Assembly: GCF_042652085.1 (NCBI RefSeq)
Contig: NZ_JBHSJF010000006.1
Span: 1,116,001 to 1,180,000, forward strand
From: Flaviflagellibacter deserti
GTDB lineage: Bacteria > Pseudomonadota > Alphaproteobacteria > Rhizobiales > Methylopilaceae
Direction of reading: 5' to 3'
DNA length: 64,000 nt
Below, piece after piece: positions 60,690-64,000 of the stretch (position 1 is its first letter; every line of letters starts with the position of its first letter). The notes under the pieces are model-generated. The model searched no databases. It was not told where the DNA came from and saw only the letters and a program-made list of their open reading frames with translations. The position numbers and the translations under genes were made by a program.

Positions 60690-61001
60690 CTAGGCACCCC
60701 ATTGCACAAGAGATGATCCATCATCGCCGGGCTTGATTCCGAGCGTGCCGGCGAACAGTTCGCCGACTCTCTCGACTTCCTCCATGCCGCCTCGGGGTGT
60801 TGCCTCGATATACGCCTTGAAGGCGCCGCTTCCGAAAACTACAGCCGTAATCCCGATGTTCCGGCCGGCGTCGAAATAGCTCGCCGCATAGGCATGGGAC
60901 ACAGGCGTGTCATCGATCCTCGCGGTCGGAACAACCGTAAGCGGCGGGTCGAATTGGGCGGCGAAAGCACCAATCAAAGCGCGGTTGGTTTCTGCTGTCA
61001 T
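60690..61001 (-). CDS. Hypothetical protein of the element
   Basis: A 103-residue protein from ATG 61001 (AGAAGA upstream): MTAETNRALIGAFAAQFDPP, ARIDDTPVSHAYAASYFDAG, ITAVVFGSGAFKAYIEATPR. Alpha/beta-like composition. It lies downstream of the tail-fibre gene on the same strand. No family recognised. Confidence 0.55.
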   Translation of the reverse strand: MTAETNRALIGAFAAQFDPPLTVVPTARIDDTPVSHAYAASYFDAGRNIGITAVVFGSGAFKAYIEATPRGGMEEVERVGELFAGTLGIKPGDDGSSLVQWGA

Positions 61002-61154
61002 CTTCAGATCTTCTCTTGTCGATTGTTGCAAAGACCGCTTGGGCATCGGCCGCCGAGCGGCCAGGCTTTCGCGTGATGAAGCTCCGCCGCGGCGGGGGCT
61101 GGCGATCGAGACGCAGGACGAAAGGCGTTCTTAGCGGCGCGGGGCGGCGAACGT

Positions 61155-62396
61155 TCAGAGCGAAGCGCGGACGACATAGGCCCAGGCCGCCGCGACGGTA
61201 ATGGTCGTCGCGTTGCCGCCAGTCTTTGGCGCAATGTTCGGTAAGGTCGTGTCCGTCGAGAGATAGATGTTTGTGGCGTCTACGCCCAGCCCGACACTCG
61301 ACGTGTTGTTGTTCGTGGTGCCAAACGCGCTGTCACTGATGCGGTGAACCTCGTCATCCACAGCCCATCCCAAGTTCGCCGCCTTACAACGAAGAACAAT
61401 CTGCAGTTTCGTTGGAATGGCCCCAAGTCCATGAGGCATAACCAGTTCTGCGCCAGCCGTGACGGCCTGCTCCGCGCTCGTGAAATCCCAATCCCGTCGC
61501 TGCACGACACGCCATGCGCCGGCATCGTAATATTCTAGGCGATCGAGATCCGTATTGTAGCGGATCATGCCCTCAACGCCGGTCGGCCGCTGCACTGTCG
61601 TCCCGGTCGGAATAGTCTCGGCGCCCGCGCTCGGCTGGGTGATGCTGCCGTCGTCGTTGATGACCAGGGTCGACGTCTGGATCGCGCCGCCGGTTCCGTT
61701 GAAGCGAAGGGCCGTGTTGTCGACGGTGACGCCCGGCGTCGTGGCCGGAACGCCAGACCCACGCAGGAACGCCCAGCAGCGCCAGTTGCCCGATCCCTCC
61801 GACTTGAAATAGGCGATGTCGCCCGCCGCTGCCGTGATGTTCGTTGCACCGGGCAGAATCAGCGAGGTCGCATTGTAGGTCAGCGTCGGCGTGCCGGTGA
61901 AGCGAACCCAGCGCTCGACGCCGGCCGCTGCCGTGCCGAGCGAGGTGATGGTCGTATTGCCGGTGACCGTGACCGTGTTCGAAGCAACCGATCCGAGATC
62001 GGTCGTGGCCGCCGCAACGATAGAGCCAGCCGCCGCGAAATTGACCTGCTTTGCGGCGCTGATCGCCTCGGCCGCCATGAACGGTTGCGCCGCCCCTACG
62101 GCCGTTGGCGAATAGGTGAGGACATCCGCGCCGTCGGCGACGAAAGCCACCTCGCCCGTTCCGACCCGTCGAATGCCGGTATCGGTGTCTGAGACGAAGC
62201 TGATACCCGGAGCGCCGTTCGTTCCGTCCGATGCCTTGAACTGGCCGAGCATGCCGCCCTGCCCGTCGCGGGCAAGCGAGTCCGTGATCGCCTGACCCGC
62301 ATCGGAGAAGTTGGCATTCATCGTGGAGGACGAGATGACCGTGCCCGGCGTGAAGGTGTTCGGGACGATGTATGTTCCTGATCCGTTTCGAGGCAC
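61155..62396 (-). CDS. Phage tail-fibre-like protein
   Basis: A 413-residue protein from GTG 62396, which has AGGAG 7 bases upstream; the start MPRNGSGTYIVPNTFTPGT and ISSSTMNANFSDAGQAIT is the N-terminus of many prophage tail-fibre proteins. The middle is Gly/Thr/Ala-rich repetitive sequence (VTVTGNTTITSLGTAAAG). The C-terminal part, LVMPHGLGAIPTKLQIVLRC, resembles receptor-binding tips of tail fibres. No other structural genes are near, so it may be a prophage relic or part of a larger element. Confidence 0.75.
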   Translation of the reverse strand: MPRNGSGTYIVPNTFTPGTVISSSTMNANFSDAGQAITDSLARDGQGGMLGQFKASDGTNGAPGISFVSDTDTGIRRVGTGEVAFVADGADVLTYSPTAVGAAQPFMAAEAISAAKQVNFAAAGSIVAAATTDLGSVASNTVTVTGNTTITSLGTAAAGVERWVRFTGTPTLTYNATSLILPGATNITAAAGDIAYFKSEGSGNWRCWAFLRGSGVPATTPGVTVDNTALRFNGTGGAIQTSTLVINDDGSITQPSAGAETIPTGTTVQRPTGVEGMIRYNTDLDRLEYYDAGAWRVVQRRDWDFTSAEQAVTAGAELVMPHGLGAIPTKLQIVLRCKAANLGWAVDDEVHRISDSAFGTTNNNTSSVGLGVDATNIYLSTDTTLPNIAPKTGGNATTITVAAAWAYVVRASL

Positions 62397-62427
62397 TTTC
62401 GGTCTCCTATTTCCAATTCTCGGCAGC

Positions 62428-62460
62428 AAAAAGCGGCCCGCCTCATGCGAGGGAGCCGCT
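62428..62460 (-). terminator. Terminator after the RHH gene
   Basis: On the minus strand AGCGGC / GCCGCT outer stem and CCTC / GAGG inner stem with an ATGC-type loop, followed by TTTT. It precedes the tail-fibre ribosome-binding site. Confidence 0.6.
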
Positions 62461-62545
62461 CGGAGTTGAGATTTTACGTTCGGTAAAGCGGAGGGCGCGC
62501 TGCGCGTCAGGGAGGGCGCTGGAACGTCTCGAATGTCAGCTTTGT

Positions 62546-62734
62546 TTAGGTGGGCGTGCTGCTGCCGCCTCGATCCCCGAAGCGCGCAATCAGCGCCTGT
62601 CGAACAACGACCGAGAGCGGCACCGTTGTCTTCAGGCGATCCTGCTTAGCGGCCTCTACGAGCCAGTTCGGCACGCGGACAGTGATCTTCGTTTCGAGCC
62701 GTATATTGGGCTTAGAGCTTTGAACATGAGTCAT
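62546..62734 (-). CDS. Ribbon-helix-helix-like small protein
   Basis: A 62-residue protein: KITVRVPNWLVEAAKQDRLK then TTVPLSVVVRQALIARFGDR, which fits an RHH (Arc/CopG-type) fold with one strand and two helices. AGGGG lies 10 bases before the ATG. Such proteins are DNA-binding repressors or antitoxins; no toxin gene is adjacent. Confidence 0.65.
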   Translation of the reverse strand: MTHVQSSKPNIRLETKITVRVPNWLVEAAKQDRLKTTVPLSVVVRQALIARFGDRGGSSTPT

Positions 62735-62828
62735 CGCTTTCGATCCCCTTTGAGGTCGAAGTGTTCGCTGCCGATGTTGGGTGCGTCCGCGCGGATTGGC
62801 GGCTGAAGCGCCTCATATGTCGGCGTCT

Positions 62829-63365
62829 TCAGCATGCGCGCTGAAGGCGAGCCATTCCGAAATGAATCGCCAGCCATTCAAGGCCCGATCGGAGCGCTTC
62901 ACGTTCCCAGCTGTTGCAGTGCAGATCGAGAAGCACGGAATTGTAGACCACGCGATAACGCTGCTCTCCGAGGCCGGCGACAACGGCCGCCATCTCCCGC
63001 CTTGCCGCTGCAACTTCCTCCACGTCGGTCTCGTCCGGAGTCGTACTGATCGAAGGCTGCCAAGCCTGGCTGTAGTCCGGCGACTTGGCTGTGCGCGGTC
63101 GGTTCATCCCCATCAGCCGGTCGTGTTTGGCGAACCAGGCCGCGAACTGCCGGGATGCGAAGAACAACTCGTCAGTGAACTCGGCCGGCGCCTCCAGTCG
63201 AAGCCGACCGACCGTCGTGCCAAAGCAGCCATCGATGACCTTAGCCCTCGCGGCGTCGACCATGTGTCGAACCTCGGCAGGCGCGAACCCCTGCTCTGCT
63301 GGCTTCAGATCCCCGCTCTTGTAACGCTCGCCGATCCCACGCTTGCGTCCCGCACGTTGCCCCAT
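62829..63365 (-). CDS. Phage-type hypothetical protein
   Basis: A 178-residue protein from ATG 63365 (GGGGAG about 6 bases upstream): MGQRAGRKRGIGERYKSGDL, then VRHMVDAARAKVIDGCFGTT and VGRLRLEAPAEFTDELFFAS, and a C-terminal part with AAVVAGLGEQRYRVVYNSVL. The C-terminal half resembles small helical phage proteins that hold late positions near lysis or packaging genes, but I cannot name it. Confidence 0.6.
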   Translation of the reverse strand: MGQRAGRKRGIGERYKSGDLKPAEQGFAPAEVRHMVDAARAKVIDGCFGTTVGRLRLEAPAEFTDELFFASRQFAAWFAKHDRLMGMNRPRTAKSPDYSQAWQPSISTTPDETDVEEVAAARREMAAVVAGLGEQRYRVVYNSVLLDLHCNSWEREALRSGLEWLAIHFGMARLQRAC

Positions 63366-63379
63366 GAGGTGCTCCCCAA

Positions 63380-63419
63380 AACAGAAATAGCCCCGAGGCG
63401 GAAATCGCTTCGGAGCTAT
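63380..63419 (-). terminator. Terminator-like hairpin upstream of the phage-type gene
   Basis: Long imperfect stem bounded by ATAGC (63387) and GCTAT (63419), with CCGAGGCG / CGCTTCGG inside and a 5-base loop. On the minus strand it is followed by TTCTGTTTT. It would end transcripts coming from the right. Confidence 0.5.
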
Positions 63420-63497
63420 CGAATGCCTGCGCCCGATTGGGCTGGCGAAAATCGGATTGATGCTAGACGCACCTCCCACCGATTAATTTCCCAACCT

Positions 63498-63516
63498 TAA
63501 CCCCCTGCGGGGGTTA
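63498..63516. repeat. Perfect GC-rich hairpin
   Basis: TAACCCCC / GGGGGTTA, 8-bp stem with a 3-base loop, and no T-tract on either strand. It lies about 130 bases upstream of the start at 63365, so it may be an operator. The rest of 63420-63686 holds nothing else recognisable. Confidence 0.4.
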
Positions 63517-63686
63517 TGTCAAGTCGTCGTACGTACTTGAGCGAGAATTTTTGCATGCAGCAGCGAAGGCCAAAGCGGTCATTTCTTTCAAATGCTCACG
63601 TGTTCCTGATGCTCTTCGAGCGTCGGGAGCGTCTTCGAAGCGAATTCCTTTAGCTTCGGCGTCACCGCCTCTGCGCTGAATTTTGC

Positions 63687-64000
63687 TTACAAATAGCACG
63701 CCGGGTTCCGACCGCCTGGTCGACTGTACGCGCTGCTACCGCCACACATGGCGCCGTTCCGTTTGCGATCGTACGGACAATCGCACGTGCCGACATAGGG
63801 ATCCCGTAACGGTGTCAGCGAGCGCGGCTTGGCCGGCGTAATCGGCGAGTAGAATGCAGTTGGTGGTTGGGGTTTCGGTGGTGATGGTGCTGCGGGCTCC
63901 ACCGGAGCGGCTTTTTGAACGGTGGCGGCCCCCCCGATCAAGAAGTCGTACCGGATCCAACCGGACTTGCCAGCGCGGGTGACGGGAAACCACAGGCCCG
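63687..64000 (-). CDS. SH3-type protein with Cys-rich C-terminus, N-terminus outside window
   Basis: The visible 104 residues begin at the window edge with GLWFPVTRAGKSGWIRYDFL, the end of a bacterial SH3 domain. A Pro/Ala-rich linker (APVEPAAPSPPKPQPP) and a Cys-containing tail follow: YVGTCDCPYDRKRNGAMCGG then SSAYSRPGGRNPACYL. This tail is common in secreted proteins of the order, often with an SH3 domain. The start and any signal peptide lie beyond base 64000. Confidence 0.65.
   Translation of the reverse strand, partial: GLWFPVTRAGKSGWIRYDFLIGGAATVQKAAPVEPAAPSPPKPQPPTAFYSPITPAKPRSLTPLRDPYVGTCDCPYDRKRNGAMCGGSSAYSRPGGRNPACYL

Larger units (their letters stand above)
53480..64000. mobile_element. 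Putative integrated element downstream of tRNA-Ser, right end not in window
   Basis: From the 3' end of tRNA-Ser to the window end the content changes abruptly. Housekeeping genes give way to short ORFs, excisionase-type HTH proteins, an XRE repressor with operators, a tail-fibre gene, an RHH protein and nuclease/HEPN genes, plus a broken recombinase. No intact integrase and no second copy of the tRNA 3' end is visible, so the boundary and mechanism are inferred. Confidence 0.6.

Noticed and set aside
62546..62734. Toxin-antitoxin pair with the RHH protein as antitoxin
   Set aside because: No small toxin-like gene is adjacent on the same strand; a terminator follows the RHH gene directly.
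53480..64000. Right-hand attachment repeat of the tRNA-Ser 3' end within the window
   Set aside because: No second copy of the T-arm and acceptor sequence was found by eye before base 64000.
1..64000. CRISPR array
   Set aside because: No regularly spaced direct repeats were seen on either strand.

Overview
The window is high-GC, gene-dense chromosomal DNA from an alphaproteobacterium, most likely of the order Hyphomicrobiales (Rhizobiales). The evidence is: a pyruvate dehydrogenase operon pdhA-pdhB-DUF5076-pdhC-lpdA in which E1 beta carries its own lipoyl domain; an ftsB-like gene and enolase nearby; a short prolyl-tRNA synthetase; ribosomal protein S2 with the long C-terminal extension seen in part of this order; and GGAAC-N16-CGTT (EcfG-type) promoters. 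No genus can be assigned from sequence alone.

Layout. 1-10.1 kb: translation and replication core (tsf, rpsB, dnaE, proS) with lolCD, two small unannotated-type genes and a decayed molbindin gene. 10.3-17.3 kb: small envelope and stress genes, including an EcfG-promoted DUF883/holin-like operon, a GST, an ECF sigma/anti-sigma pair facing a DUF4394 gene across mirrored promoters, and a decayed DUF326 copper-binding gene followed by an intergenic repeat. 17.2-25.7 kb: the pyruvate dehydrogenase operon, a Sel1-repeat membrane protein, an orphan TAXI-type binding protein and FtsB. 25.7-31.7 kb: a CPA1 antiporter, a haloacetate dehalogenase-like hydrolase coupled to a nucleoside deoxyribosyltransferase-like protein, enolase and a DUF1835 protein. 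31.7-39.2 kb: kdsA with a 33-residue membrane peptide, pyrG, secG, tpiA, and the divergent ppiD-trpE pair.

40.4-50.3 kb is a ureide (allantoin) utilisation locus. A GntR/FCD regulator with two candidate operators separates two divergent operons. One encodes a spermidine/putrescine-type ABC importer, a racemase and an acetyltransferase. The other encodes the regulator, an allantoate amidohydrolase-like enzyme, a PuuE-type allantoinase and a TrmO-like protein. A DUF3830 gene lies at the edge.

50.3-53.5 kb holds small genes, tRNA-Glu(UUC), recJ and tRNA-Ser(GCU). Everything after the 3' end of tRNA-Ser to the window end (about 10.5 kb) looks like an integrated element. It contains two predicted PD-(D/E)XK-type nucleases, a broken serine-recombinase tail, an Abi-like HEPN protein, excisionase-type HTH proteins, overlapping phage-type genes, a secreted thermonuclease-like protein next to an XRE repressor with repeated operator motifs, short phage-type ORFs, a tail-fibre protein, an RHH protein and a partial SH3 protein. 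The nuclease/HEPN cluster at 53.5-55.9 kb is the best candidate for an undescribed system. Three or four small genes carry frameshifts, which could be true decay or assembly error.
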